Source of the DNA: Desulfofustis sp.
Lineage (GTDB): Bacteria > Desulfobacterota > Desulfobulbia > Desulfobulbales > Desulfocapsaceae
Direction: 5' to 3'
Assembly: GCA_022340565.1 (NCBI GenBank)
Contig: JAJDNR010000221.1
Location: forward strand, 1-33,769
DNA: 33,769 nucleotides
Positions within the stretch are counted from its first letter, which is position 1, and each line of letters begins with the position of its first letter. The notes beneath the pieces were generated by a model, which worked only from the letters and a program-made list of their open reading frames with translations, was not told the origin of the DNA and made no database searches. Below, piece after piece: positions 12,172 to 20,106 of the stretch. The position numbers and the translations under genes are program-made.

Positions 12172-12230
12172 GGTTTATTTCCTCGCTGTCAATTTCAGTG
12201 ATCTTTCCTTTTCAATGCCGGTTTCCTCGC

Positions 12231-14816
12231 TCAGATCCTGCCCGGAAGAGCCCCGGGAGCAAATACCTTGTGAGGATCGAGGGCCTGTTTTACCAGATGA
12301 CTGAGCCGCCACTCCGGCCGCGATGCCCCGAACAGGTCATGTTCGCCGGCGAACGATTCGGGAGCCTTGAGCAGCCTGCAGTGCCCCTTGCACGATGCCG
12401 CCAGCGCATCGATCTTCTGCCATTGTTCACCGGTCAGCGCATCGAACCCTGCGTATACCCTGCCGTGGGCCGCATCGAGCAGCAGCTCAGCAGGTCTGGC
12501 GATCGGCGACAGCCGGGACACAAAGTCGGCGCCCTGGCTGATCACCACGTCGGCCTGCAGCGTAAAGGGGACCGCCCACAGAGCCGCGAACGCGGACCCG
12601 AGATACCCTTCCAGCAGCGGGTATTGCTCGGCACCATCGACCGACAGCGCAGCAGACTTCATCACCTCGCTGCAGCGCTCCACCTGCGAATCGACCACCA
12701 TTTCCAGTCCTTCGAATCCTGCGCTCAGCGTCGCCTGCCCGCCTTCTCCGGGGGTGATCGTGACCAGCGCCGCCTGCAGATGCGATTTGACGATATTCAG
12801 GCCGGCCTCGAAGCAGTTGGCGAAACTTCCCGAGGCGGAAATTTTCTTGCAGATTTCAGGCCGGGTGGCGGTCTTCCAGGTCGACTCGGTGATGAACCCG
12901 AGAGTTCCGAGCGAGCCGGTCAGCAGCCTGGTCATATCGAAGCCGGCGACGTTCTTTACTACCCTGCCGCCGGTGGAGACCATGCTCCCTGAGGCATCGA
13001 TGTACTGCAGGCCGAGCAGCAGATCCCGGGGCGCTCCGTAAGCGAGCCGCTCCGGGCCGACCGTCGCCATCGCCACGACCGCGCCGATGGTCGTGGCGCC
13101 GTCGCAGAACGGAGGTCTGATCGGCAGCCATTGATTCTCCCCGCCAAGTTTTGCCTGCAGCGCCTCGAGCGTTACACCCGAACCGACGGTAATGAACTGG
13201 TTGTCCTTGTCGTATTCGATGAAATCGGTCATGTTCAGGCTGTCCAACACCACGACCTCCTGTTTCAGTGCATTGCCGAAACCGTTGAAGGTCCCTTTGC
13301 CGGCAATTCTGACCGCTTTCTTTTCACCGGCCGCCTTGCGGATCGCGGCCATGGCCTCGCCGACCCCGGAGGCAGTCTCTCCGCCGAGCCGTTTCAGCAC
13401 CGTCGGCTTGGTATCGGGCAACTGGTCAGAGCCTTCCGGCACCAGCGGGATCACTTTCTGCGGGTTCAGCAGATCTTTCGGGTCAAGAGCCTTTTTCACC
13501 CTGCGCTGGGTATTCAGATCGTGGCCGGAGAACACCATCGTCATGGCGTCGCGTTTTTCTTCGCCGATGCCGTGCTCCCCGGAGATGGTGCCGCCGAATT
13601 CAGCGCAGATCTTCATGATATCCCAGCCGGCTTTGTGAACCTGATCGACCTCCGCTGCATTTCGGGAGTCGAACATCAGCAGCGGGTGGAGGTTACCGTC
13701 ACCGGCGTGGAATACGTTGGCCACCGGGCATCCGTACTTCTCGGAGATCTCCTTCACACGATCGAGGACCACTGGCAGGTCGCTGCGCAATACGCAGCCG
13801 TCGTTGACCAGGTAGTTGGGGGACAGGTTGCAGATCGCCCCGAATGCACCCTTCCGGCCTTTCCAGAGCAGTTCGCGCTCGGCCTGGGTCTTGGCGGTGC
13901 GCACCTCCCGGCAGCCGGTCTCCATGCAGATCCTGTTGACCTGCTCGGCCTGCTCCTTCAGACCGGTGGTGATCCCTTCGACTTCGATGATCAGCACCGC
14001 CGCCGCATCGATCGGGTAGCCGCAGGAGCCGCCCTTCTCCACCGCCTGGATGATCATATTGTCCATCATCTCCAGTGTCAGCGGCACGATGCCGGCTTTC
14101 ATGATCGCAGCCACGGTGCTGGCCGCGGATGATACGTCGTCGTAGATGGCCAGCATGGTGATCACCGATTCGGTCTTCGGCACGATCCTGACGGTGATCT
14201 CCGTGGCGACCCCGAGACACCCCTCGCTGCCGATCATCAGACCGCGGATATCATAGCCGGGGGGGTCGAGGGAAGGACCGCCGATGTCGACGATCTCGCC
14301 GTCCGCCAGCACCATCTTCAAGCCCAGAATATGGTTGGACGTCACCCCGTATTTCAGGCAGCGCGGACCGCCGGAGTTCTCACCGATGTTACCGCCGATG
14401 GTCGACACCTTCTGACTGGCGGGATCGGGAGCATAGAACATTCCCAGCGGTGACACCGCTTCCTGAATCTCGAGGTTGGTGACCCCGGTCTGGACGACCG
14501 CGTACTTGCTTTCCGGGTGGATCTCAAGGATCTGGTTGAAGCGTGACAGCACCACCACCAGCCCCTGAAAACGGATGATCGTCCCTCCCGACAGGTTGGT
14601 TGCAAAGCCTCGGCCGACGTTGGGAATTCCCGCCTTATAGGCCTCTCTCATGACCTTGGAAACCTCTTCGGTCGTTCCCGGAAACACAACAAGACCGGGC
14701 TTTCCACCAATCAATGAGGCGTCGTAGGAGTACAACTCCATGTCGGCTTCGGAGCTGCGCACATATTCCTTGCCGACGATATCCTCCATGGTCTTTACGA
14801 AACTGTCTGTAATCAT
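12231..14816 (-). CDS. glcDE: Fused GlcD-GlcE glycolate oxidase flavoprotein
   Basis: FAD enzyme oxidising glycolate (or a related 2-hydroxyacid) to the 2-oxoacid. It is 861 aa because two subunits usually separate are joined. Residues ~1-465 are a complete GlcD: VGRGFATNLSGGTI and TIGGNIGENSGGPRCLKYGVT for FAD binding, then FHAGDGNLHP and SGEHGIGEEKRDAM in the cap/C-terminal domain, ending NPQKVIPLV. Residues ~480-861 are a second FAD_binding_4 unit like GlcE: RIAGKGTF, VGSGVTLEALQAKL, GATTIGAVVAM and NVAGFDMTRLLTGSLGTLGFITE, ending LDPHKVFAPG. A GAGGAGAAAGAC site precedes the ATG. It is followed by glcF, so the complex would be two-protein rather than three. Substrate assignment rests on the malyl-CoA genes upstream; lactate or 2-hydroxyglutarate are alternatives. 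Confidence 0.93.
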   Translation of the reverse strand: MITDSFVKTMEDIVGKEYVRSSEADMELYSYDASLIGGKPGLVVFPGTTEEVSKVMREAYKAGIPNVGRGFATNLSGGTIIRFQGLVVVLSRFNQILEIHPESKYAVVQTGVTNLEIQEAVSPLGMFYAPDPASQKVSTIGGNIGENSGGPRCLKYGVTSNHILGLKMVLADGEIVDIGGPSLDPPGYDIRGLMIGSEGCLGVATEITVRIVPKTESVITMLAIYDDVSSAASTVAAIMKAGIVPLTLEMMDNMIIQAVEKGGSCGYPIDAAAVLIIEVEGITTGLKEQAEQVNRICMETGCREVRTAKTQAERELLWKGRKGAFGAICNLSPNYLVNDGCVLRSDLPVVLDRVKEISEKYGCPVANVFHAGDGNLHPLLMFDSRNAAEVDQVHKAGWDIMKICAEFGGTISGEHGIGEEKRDAMTMVFSGHDLNTQRRVKKALDPKDLLNPQKVIPLVPEGSDQLPDTKPTVLKRLGGETASGVGEAMAAIRKAAGEKKAVRIAGKGTFNGFGNALKQEVVVLDSLNMTDFIEYDKDNQFITVGSGVTLEALQAKLGGENQWLPIRPPFCDGATTIGAVVAMATVGPERLAYGAPRDLLLGLQYIDASGSMVSTGGRVVKNVAGFDMTRLLTGSLGTLGFITESTWKTATRPEICKKISASGSFANCFEAGLNIVKSHLQAALVTITPGEGGQATLSAGFEGLEMVVDSQVERCSEVMKSAALSVDGAEQYPLLEGYLGSAFAALWAVPFTLQADVVISQGADFVSRLSPIARPAELLLDAAHGRVYAGFDALTGEQWQKIDALAASCKGHCRLLKAPESFAGEHDLFGASRPEWRLSHLVKQALDPHKVFAPGALPGRI

Positions 14817-14867
14817 GTCTTTCTCCTCGGGATCATAGATAATGGTCTGCTGGTCGATTTCCGTCTG

Positions 14868-15584
14868 TTATCGTTTCATCCAGCACACGGCCAGAAAGGC
14901 TCCGGTCTCACGCCTTTCGGCGCTCCCCTGGGCCTCGATTCGCCGCGCCCGGACGGGATCATCGGTTTTTAGAAAATGTATCGCCGTTTTCACCATGGCA
15001 TCATCTGGAACCAGCCCGCGCATCTCTGCCGGTGTCCTGAATAGTATCGATTGGAACAATTCATGCCCGCTGTCGGCCTTCCGAAGTCTGCTTTCCGCCC
15101 ACGGGCTGAGCCGGTTCAGCGTGGTCAGCACAATGGTGCCGCCGGGTTTTACGACCCGCTCGAACTCGTCGACCACGCTCCGTGCGTCTTCGACGAACTC
15201 GATGGCGGTCATCGAATAGACTTTGTCGAAACTGTTGTCCGAGAAAGGGAGGCTGCGCATGTCGCCGGTCAGCGGCATGAATCGGCCGCCGCCAAACCGG
15301 CCGGCAGCAACTGAGAGCATCGGCCGGGAAATATCCATGCCGACCACCCGGGAGCCGGCAGCCAGCACGCCGGCGGTGAAGATCCCGGTGCCGCAGCCGA
15401 CGTCCAGAAGGAGGTCATGTCGGCGGGGCTTGAGCATGTCGTGGAGGAGGCGTTCCTCATATTCCTTGACGAGCGTTCCGATCGGTGTTGCAAACCATCG
15501 ATCATAGGTTTCCGGCCAATCGTCGAACAGCTCGCCACTGCGCTTCACCTCTGCCTTCATGTCAGCCTGCATGCCGTGCGGCAT
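14868..15584 (-). CDS. Class I SAM-dependent methyltransferase (Methyltransf_11 type)
   Basis: 238 aa. SAM-binding motif I is LLLDVGCGTGIFTAG (58-72), followed by VVGMDIS (80-86, acidic ribose-binding D84). MTGDMRSLPFSDNSFDKVYS-type motif II/III features follow, then GGTIVLTTLNRLSPW. The acceptor cannot be predicted; proteins of this class methylate quinones, small acids and other metabolites. The start is uncertain: ATGs at 15584, 15572 and 15560 all lack a good ribosome binding site. It sits inside the leftward catabolic operon, 24 bp after the thiamine-binding gene and 52 bp before glcDE, so it is probably co-expressed with them, which is unexpected for a glycolate pathway. Confidence 0.8.
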   Translation of the reverse strand: MPHGMQADMKAEVKRSGELFDDWPETYDRWFATPIGTLVKEYEERLLHDMLKPRRHDLLLDVGCGTGIFTAGVLAAGSRVVGMDISRPMLSVAAGRFGGGRFMPLTGDMRSLPFSDNSFDKVYSMTAIEFVEDARSVVDEFERVVKPGGTIVLTTLNRLSPWAESRLRKADSGHELFQSILFRTPAEMRGLVPDDAMVKTAIHFLKTDDPVRARRIEAQGSAERRETGAFLAVCWMKR

Positions 15585-15607
15585 AATTACAGATGCGGGT
15601 GGGACGG

Positions 15608-15898
15608 CTACGACGTAACTGATGCTATTTTGCCATTCAAGGTCGCCGCCTTGTCACGGCGATCGTCGACTTTCAGCTCGATAATGATCCGTTCCGCCCC
15701 TTCATCGAACTGAGCCTGACGTATTTTTCCAATGAGTTCGAAAAGTTCCTTGAGATCGGGAACCTCTATGGAGGTCGACATACCGCCGACCTGGTAGGTG
15801 TACCCTGAATCTTCTATGATCTTGACGCCTCTCTTCACGAAACGCCCCAGGCTCACCCCTGCGCCAATCGGATAGACCGACAGCTGTGCAAGTATCAT
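15608..15898 (-). CDS. MTH1187/YqgV-family thiamine-binding protein
   Basis: Small ferredoxin-fold protein (96 aa) of the family once called DUF77, members of which bind thiamine as cytoplasmic oligomers. The beginning, MILAQLSVYPIGAGVSLGRFV, and the segment YTYQVGGMSTSIE are the family signature; KVDDRRDKAATLNGKIASV closes the fold. I start at the ATG at 15898, since MILAQLSVYP aligns with the usual family N-terminus and GGAG lies nine bases upstream; an earlier in-frame ATG would add an unrelated 17-residue leader. It lies within the catabolic operon between the malyl-CoA lyase and methyltransferase genes. A link to the TPP-dependent PFOR of the same operon is an inference. Confidence 0.85.
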   Translation of the reverse strand: MILAQLSVYPIGAGVSLGRFVKRGVKIIEDSGYTYQVGGMSTSIEVPDLKELFELIGKIRQAQFDEGAERIIIELKVDDRRDKAATLNGKIASVTS

Positions 15899-15965
15899 TG
15901 TATGGCTCCGTTTCAACCCGGCGGGGGCCTGCATCGCAGGCCCCCGCATTCACCAGGTAACGCTG

Positions 15966-16865
15966 TTATTTGCCGTTTTTGGCTTCAGCCGCCTTGATCT
16001 CCGCCATGGTGCGCAGAATCTGCAGGGCATTTTCGTAGACCGGTGTATCGACCATCTTGCCGAGATAGGTGACTGCGGCAGAGCCCTTGGCGATGCCTTC
16101 CTCCTCGAACACCTTCTTCACCCCTTCCGCCCATTCAACGCTCGCCGCAGAGGGCGTGTAGATCACATGGGAAGGTTCTATCTGGCTCGGGTGAATGAGC
16201 ATGCGTCCCTCGTAACCCATCTGGCGCCCTTCCTTGGTGCTCTTGTCGAACGCCGCGGTATCCTTGAAGGCGACGAATGGACAGTCGATGGCCACACAAC
16301 CGGCGGCACGGGCGGCAACTGCCGTGTGGTAGCGGGCATAGAGTTGCTCCTGGCCTTCCGAGGTCAGTTCGACACGCATGTCCTTGGTATAGTCAACAGC
16401 GCCGAAGATCAGCGAGTTGACACGGGGGCTTTCGATTGCGCATGGATACGCATTCATGCAGCCCTTGGCGGTTTCGATCAGCAGCTGGATCGCCACGCTG
16501 CCCACTTTCATGCCGCGGCGCTGCTCGAGTTCCTCGAGTTTCCAGTGCAGACGCCTGACGTTTGCCGGTTCACCGCATTTGGCCAGGCACACGCCGTCGA
16601 GACCGGGATGGACGATGGCCTCGAGGTCGTCGTTGGTCATCTCGGTTTCCCAGTTGTTGATGCGCACATAGAGATAGGGAGCGGCCTGTTTGGCCCGATC
16701 TTGCTTGAGGTATTTCTGGATCATCTCACGACCTTTGGCCTTTTCGGCCGGCGGTACGGAGTCTTCGAGGTCCAGCGTCAGTACGTCGGCGGCGATGGTC
16801 GGTGCTTTGCTGACCATTTTTTCGTTGTTGCTCGGTACATAAAACACAGATCTCATTACAGGCAT
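15966..16865 (-). CDS. Malyl-CoA lyase-type HpcH/HpaI (CitE) aldolase
   Basis: Mg-dependent C-C lyase/condensing enzyme of the CitE/malyl-CoA lyase family, which interconverts malyl-CoA with acetyl-CoA plus glyoxylate, or cleaves related hydroxyacyl-CoAs. Family residues are visible: VFYVPSNNEKM (7-17), DLEDSVPP (32-39), VRIN with R68, the Mg ligands E131 (LLIETAKG) and D158 (FGAVDYTKD), and GRMLIHPSQI (220-229) near the C-terminus. The 299 aa length suits both CitE and short malyl-CoA lyases. AAGGAGG precedes the ATG at 16865. Malyl-CoA is the preferred substrate because the gene lies between a malate-CoA ligase-like pair and glycolate oxidase; citramalyl-CoA or another 3-hydroxyacyl-CoA cannot be excluded. 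Confidence 0.85.
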   Translation of the reverse strand: MPVMRSVFYVPSNNEKMVSKAPTIAADVLTLDLEDSVPPAEKAKGREMIQKYLKQDRAKQAAPYLYVRINNWETEMTNDDLEAIVHPGLDGVCLAKCGEPANVRRLHWKLEELEQRRGMKVGSVAIQLLIETAKGCMNAYPCAIESPRVNSLIFGAVDYTKDMRVELTSEGQEQLYARYHTAVAARAAGCVAIDCPFVAFKDTAAFDKSTKEGRQMGYEGRMLIHPSQIEPSHVIYTPSAASVEWAEGVKKVFEEEGIAKGSAAVTYLGKMVDTPVYENALQILRTMAEIKAAEAKNGK

Positions 16866-16895
16866 GATGATTCCTCCTTTTGGGGTTACGCTTGG

Positions 16896-17792
16896 TTATG
16901 CAGAGATTAATTCTTTGATCTTCGGTGCTATCTCTTCCGGGCTGTCAACCACATAGGCTCCGGCTTCGGTCAACGCCTTCATCTTGCCCTGGGCGGTACC
17001 GCGTCCCTTTTCGACAATGCTGCTGGCGTGGGAGAAACGCATGCCTTCCGGGGCCCAGGCTCCAGCGATGAATACCACCAGCGGCTTGGTGAACTGACCG
17101 TTGGCGACCGCCTCGGCGGCCTCCTCTTCCAGGGTTCCGCCGATCTCTCCGAAGACCGCAACGGCCTTGGTCTGTTCATCTTGTTCGAATTCCTTGAGAA
17201 CATCGGCCATGGTCAGCCCGAGAACCGGCTCGGTGCCGATATGCAGGGCCGTAGAAATGCCCAGACCGGCCACTTTCAGCGCCCACGGAACGGTGCCCGA
17301 CTGTCCGCCGCTGCGGGAGATCACACCGATCGAGCCGGGGTCGAAGAGCATCGACGCCCAGTCTACGCTGCCGCCGAGCCAGCCGATAACCGCCTTGCCC
17401 GGAGTGATCATGCCGAGGCTGCCGGGGCCCAGCAGGCGCACGTCGTTTTTCCGTGCGTAGCTGACCATGTCGATGACATCGTGGACCGGGATGCGCTCGA
17501 CCGGCGAACAGATAAATTTAACGCCTGCATCGATCGCCTCGTACACCGCGCCTTTGAGCGCGGGTCCCGGAATGAACGTGACCGACGCGTCGATCCGGCC
17601 CTGGGCCCTGATCGCCTCTTTTACCGTGTGGTATACCGGAACTCCGTGCACTTGGGTGCCACCTTTTCCGGGCGTGACCCCGGCCACCACCCGGGTTCCG
17701 TAGTCAAGCATGTATTTGGTTCTCAGCGAGCCTTCCCGGCCGGTCATGCCCTGAACCACAACCGTGGTGTTTTCATCGAGTAAAATAGCCAT
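16896..17792 (-). CDS. mtkB: ADP-forming acid-CoA ligase alpha subunit (malate-CoA ligase/SucD-like)
   Basis: Alpha subunit of a succinyl-CoA-synthetase-like enzyme that interconverts acyl-CoA + ADP + Pi with acid + CoA + ATP. A CoA-binding Rossmann domain starts with VVVQGMTGREGSLRTKYMLDYGTRVVAGVTPGKGG (residues 11-45). FICSPVERIPVHD (93-105) and GVISRSGGQSGTVPW (156-170) follow. The phosphorylated histidine is H255 in MRFSHASSI, matching the active His of SucD. The 298 aa length is normal for SucD or MtkB. It is 12 bp from the small ferredoxin gene and 30 bp before the lyase gene. The neighbouring lyase makes malyl-CoA the likely substrate; the symbol is assigned by context, since MtkB and SucD are very similar in sequence. 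Confidence 0.85.
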   Translation of the reverse strand: MAILLDENTTVVVQGMTGREGSLRTKYMLDYGTRVVAGVTPGKGGTQVHGVPVYHTVKEAIRAQGRIDASVTFIPGPALKGAVYEAIDAGVKFICSPVERIPVHDVIDMVSYARKNDVRLLGPGSLGMITPGKAVIGWLGGSVDWASMLFDPGSIGVISRSGGQSGTVPWALKVAGLGISTALHIGTEPVLGLTMADVLKEFEQDEQTKAVAVFGEIGGTLEEEAAEAVANGQFTKPLVVFIAGAWAPEGMRFSHASSIVEKGRGTAQGKMKALTEAGAYVVDSPEEIAPKIKELISA

Positions 17793-17804
17793 GATACCCC
17801 CCGC

Positions 17805-18089
17805 TTATTCTGTGCCGTATTTTTTTCTGTACGCATCCAGCCCCTCCACCGGAGCCTCGATGGTGATCGCCGAATTGCCCTTGGTCCAGCATGCGAACTC
17901 ACAGGCCAGGCACTCGGTACCCTTGCGGGCGATCTCCTCGGCGTCGCCTTCCACCGCCGGTCTGCCGTCCTTGAGCACGAGAATCCCTCTGCTGTACGTC
18001 CGGCATGCGTCGACGCAGGCGTGGGTTTCACAGCCCTCACACTTTGCTTCGTCTATGATGACTTTTATGGTTCTCTCAGAAAATTCCAT
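17805..18089 (-). CDS. Small cysteine-rich ferredoxin-like protein
   Basis: 94 aa, located between the two CoA-ligase subunit genes with 12 bp on either side and its own AGGAGATATCG site, so it is tightly co-translated with them. Seven cysteines lie in two groups: C17-x2-C20-x4-C25-x3-C29 and C60-x2-C63-x3-C67. The first spacing differs from the classical CxxCxxCxxxC, and eight cysteines would be needed for two standard [4Fe-4S] clusters, so one [4Fe-4S] plus a [3Fe-4S], or a single cluster, is more likely. No signal peptide. I know of no function for such a protein in acid-CoA ligase operons; an electron-transfer, regulatory or third-subunit role is open. Confidence 0.82.
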   Translation of the reverse strand: MEFSERTIKVIIDEAKCEGCETHACVDACRTYSRGILVLKDGRPAVEGDAEEIARKGTECLACEFACWTKGNSAITIEAPVEGLDAYRKKYGTE

Positions 18090-18101
18090 CGATATCTCCT
18101 C

Positions 18102-19358
18102 TCAGGCTGCAGCCTTGGTTTTACGGTATTTTTCGACCAGCGCCTTGACCCTGCCGCCGATAAACTTGGCATCATAGACATGTTCGCGATCGTAAATCTC
18201 CACCCGGTCTTTGAACTCAGCCAATCCTTTCTTCAAAATCTCCTGGGATTCTTTCTCCTTGTTTCCGCAGAGCAGCAGCACGACCGGAAATCCCGGCCGC
18301 TTGGGAAGTTCCTCCCGGAGCGCCTTGACAAGACCGTGAGCGTGGTGCCACTGCTCCTGGTTGGCCATCATGAACCCGGCCAGAAAATAGCCTTCGATAT
18401 TGGGCTGGGACATGATCAGCTTGACCGTCCGGTAGACTTTCGAAGCAGTCGGATTGCCGCTGGTATCGGCATAGTCGGCGACCTTGAGGCCGACCTTGTT
18501 GAGTGCGTCCATGCCGAGCATCGCCGCGCCGCCGCCGATGCCGTGGTATCCCACATAGCCACCGGCTGCGGTCTCTTCCGGCGAGGCCATTTCGGCAATA
18601 TAGCTGGTACCGCGGAAATCGCTGGCCTCATACGACCATCCCATGAGATCGAGTTCGGTTGGTTCCTTGAGAAATTCCCTGCCGATCTTGATACCGAACT
18701 CGGGATGTCTGAACACCGCCTGATCGTCCACTTCCATCCGGCAGTCTGCCGCGTACACATTCCCGTCCTCGGTGAGAACCAGCGGGTTGATCTCGAGGGC
18801 CCGGCAGTCGTTTTTCCTGAAGGCGTTGTAGAGCTTCAGGATGACCGTCGCCATCGGCCGCAGTACTGCACCGTCAACGCCCATCGACACGCACATGTCG
18901 AGGGTGTCGTGCAGCATCACTCCCTTGATGACATCGACATTCAGCGTAGCGATCTTGTCGGCGGGAACCGATTCGATATCCATGCCGCCCTCGGGACTGA
19001 ACATCAGAACCGGACCGCGCACCTCCTGAGCCGAATTGATGATGAGTCCGGCATAAAATTCCTGTTTGATCGGCAGCTGTTCCTCAACCAGGACCTGTTT
19101 AACCGTGAGCCCCTTGATCTTCATGCCGAGGATTTCAGAAGCCGCCTTGCCGGCCTCCTCCGGCGTCGACGCAAGCTTCACGCCGCCAGCCTTGCCGCGC
19201 CCGCCGGCCAGAACCTGGGCCTTGACCACCACCGGCTTGCCGATTCGTTTGGCCGCTGCGACCGCTTCGTCCGGGCTGCCGGCGACTTCGCCTTCAGGGA
19301 CAGGTATTCCTGCTTTTTTGAAATATTCCTTGCCCTGGTATTCCAGAAACTTTGCCAT
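18102..19358 (-). CDS. mtkA: ADP-forming acid-CoA ligase beta subunit (malate-CoA ligase/SucC-like)
   Basis: ATP-grasp beta subunit pairing with the alpha subunit two genes downstream. MAKFLEYQGKEYFKKAGIPVPEG is the SucC-type N-terminus. VVVKAQVLAGGRGKAGGVKL (about 44-63) is the ATP-grasp nucleotide loop, and ALEINPLVLTEDG (about 192-204) holds the Mg-binding Glu/Asn. The C-terminal CoA-ligase domain (about 245-400) is present but diverges from SucC: the usual Gly-rich phosphate loop motif is not obvious. At 418 aa it is ~30 aa longer than E. coli SucC. GGGAGG lies just before the ATG. It is the first gene of the leftward operon and has a promoter/operator at 19459-19504. In the glycolate-oxidising direction it would conserve the malyl-CoA thioester as ATP. 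Confidence 0.85.
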   Translation of the reverse strand: MAKFLEYQGKEYFKKAGIPVPEGEVAGSPDEAVAAAKRIGKPVVVKAQVLAGGRGKAGGVKLASTPEEAGKAASEILGMKIKGLTVKQVLVEEQLPIKQEFYAGLIINSAQEVRGPVLMFSPEGGMDIESVPADKIATLNVDVIKGVMLHDTLDMCVSMGVDGAVLRPMATVILKLYNAFRKNDCRALEINPLVLTEDGNVYAADCRMEVDDQAVFRHPEFGIKIGREFLKEPTELDLMGWSYEASDFRGTSYIAEMASPEETAAGGYVGYHGIGGGAAMLGMDALNKVGLKVADYADTSGNPTASKVYRTVKLIMSQPNIEGYFLAGFMMANQEQWHHAHGLVKALREELPKRPGFPVVLLLCGNKEKESQEILKKGLAEFKDRVEIYDREHVYDAKFIGGRVKALVEKYRKTKAAA

Positions 19359-19458
19359 AATTCCTCCCTCTTAACTGGTCACATTATCGTCAGAAGCCCG
19401 CAACCAGGTTCGCCTCCAGGCAAATCCTGTTCACGGGAACATGCTCCCTGTTCCATCA

Positions 19459-19504
19459 CTGGTAAGACCAGGGGCAGATTGTCATGTTGCCATGCGAATG
19501 TCAA
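19459..19504 (-). promoter_or_regulatory. mtkA promoter with FadR-type operator
   Basis: On the minus strand a perfect TTGACA (19504-19499) is followed by a weak -10 (GACAAT or CAATCT around 19483-19476). Directly downstream is the palindrome CTGGT-N3-ACCAG at 19459-19471, about 100 bp before the mtkA start codon. The spacer/-10 is uncertain; the palindrome is exact and shares its core with the site at the dctP promoter. Confidence 0.6.
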
Positions 19505-20051
19505 GGACTTTTGAATGGTACCAAAAAGTTTTTATATCTGCCATTCCAATGTCATTTTCCAGCCCCTGGAAATTTTCCGGCATGAAGCGAAATGTGCCCG
19601 ATTGCTGAAACGGCATTTCCTTAATCTGCTCCCCAAAATTATCATGTTTAAAACTCTCCTCGTCAGGCTACCTGACCTGCTGGGGGCCTCCGACTCAGGG
19701 GTAATGAATCGGCTATTCTAGCCTCCGCAAATGGTCGTCAGCGACTACAGATATAAAAGTATTATCAAATTATTAAGAATACTTGATATCATTATGGCAG
19801 AAACCATACCAATTTTGATCGGCTTCGCATCGCACCGGCGACCTATGCAAGAAGCCGATTTAGTACACATTATCGATAATAAACAATCACATCTTCTGGC
19901 CCGGTTTCAGAACCTTCTGGAGACGCTTTGAGCGGTACAATTGATGTTTAGAGATTATTGATAATACGCCACAAAGTGGATGGCAAAAATTTCAGGAGCC
20001 CGCCTCCGTCGGGGAGTGGTTTCGGCCAATGAATCCGCCCATGAAAAAGAT

Positions 20052-20106
20052 TTGACATCTGTTAAAAAACAAGATAGAAGAGACACGGTTTCTGGTTTGA
20101 CCAGAA
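20052..20106 (+). promoter_or_regulatory. dctP promoter with FadR-type operator
   Basis: TTGACA at 20052-20057, 17-bp spacer, TAGAAG at 20075-20080 (4/6 to TATAAT), predicted start near 20087. A perfect 7-bp inverted repeat TTCTGGT-TTG-ACCAGAA covers 20090-20106, where a bound repressor would block initiation or clearance. An outer pair AGACAC (20081-20086) and GTGTCT (20113-20118) encloses it, so the transcript could also fold into a hairpin here. Confidence 0.65.

Noticed and set aside
13131-14132. 333-codon open frame on the + strand opposite glcDE
   Set aside because: Antisense to the FAD-binding core of glcDE; no start signal and no recognisable domain.
16896-19358. Reading the CoA-ligase pair as ordinary TCA-cycle succinyl-CoA synthetase (sucCD) or as sulfoacetate-CoA ligase
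   Set aside because: Sequence alone cannot exclude either, but the operon contains a malyl-CoA lyase-type gene and glycolate oxidase and no other TCA or sulfonate gene, so malate-CoA ligase is the better call.
18021-19514. 497-codon open frame on the + strand opposite mtkA and the ferredoxin gene
   Set aside because: Antisense shadow of two well-supported genes; low-complexity His/Asp/Arg-rich translation with no motif.
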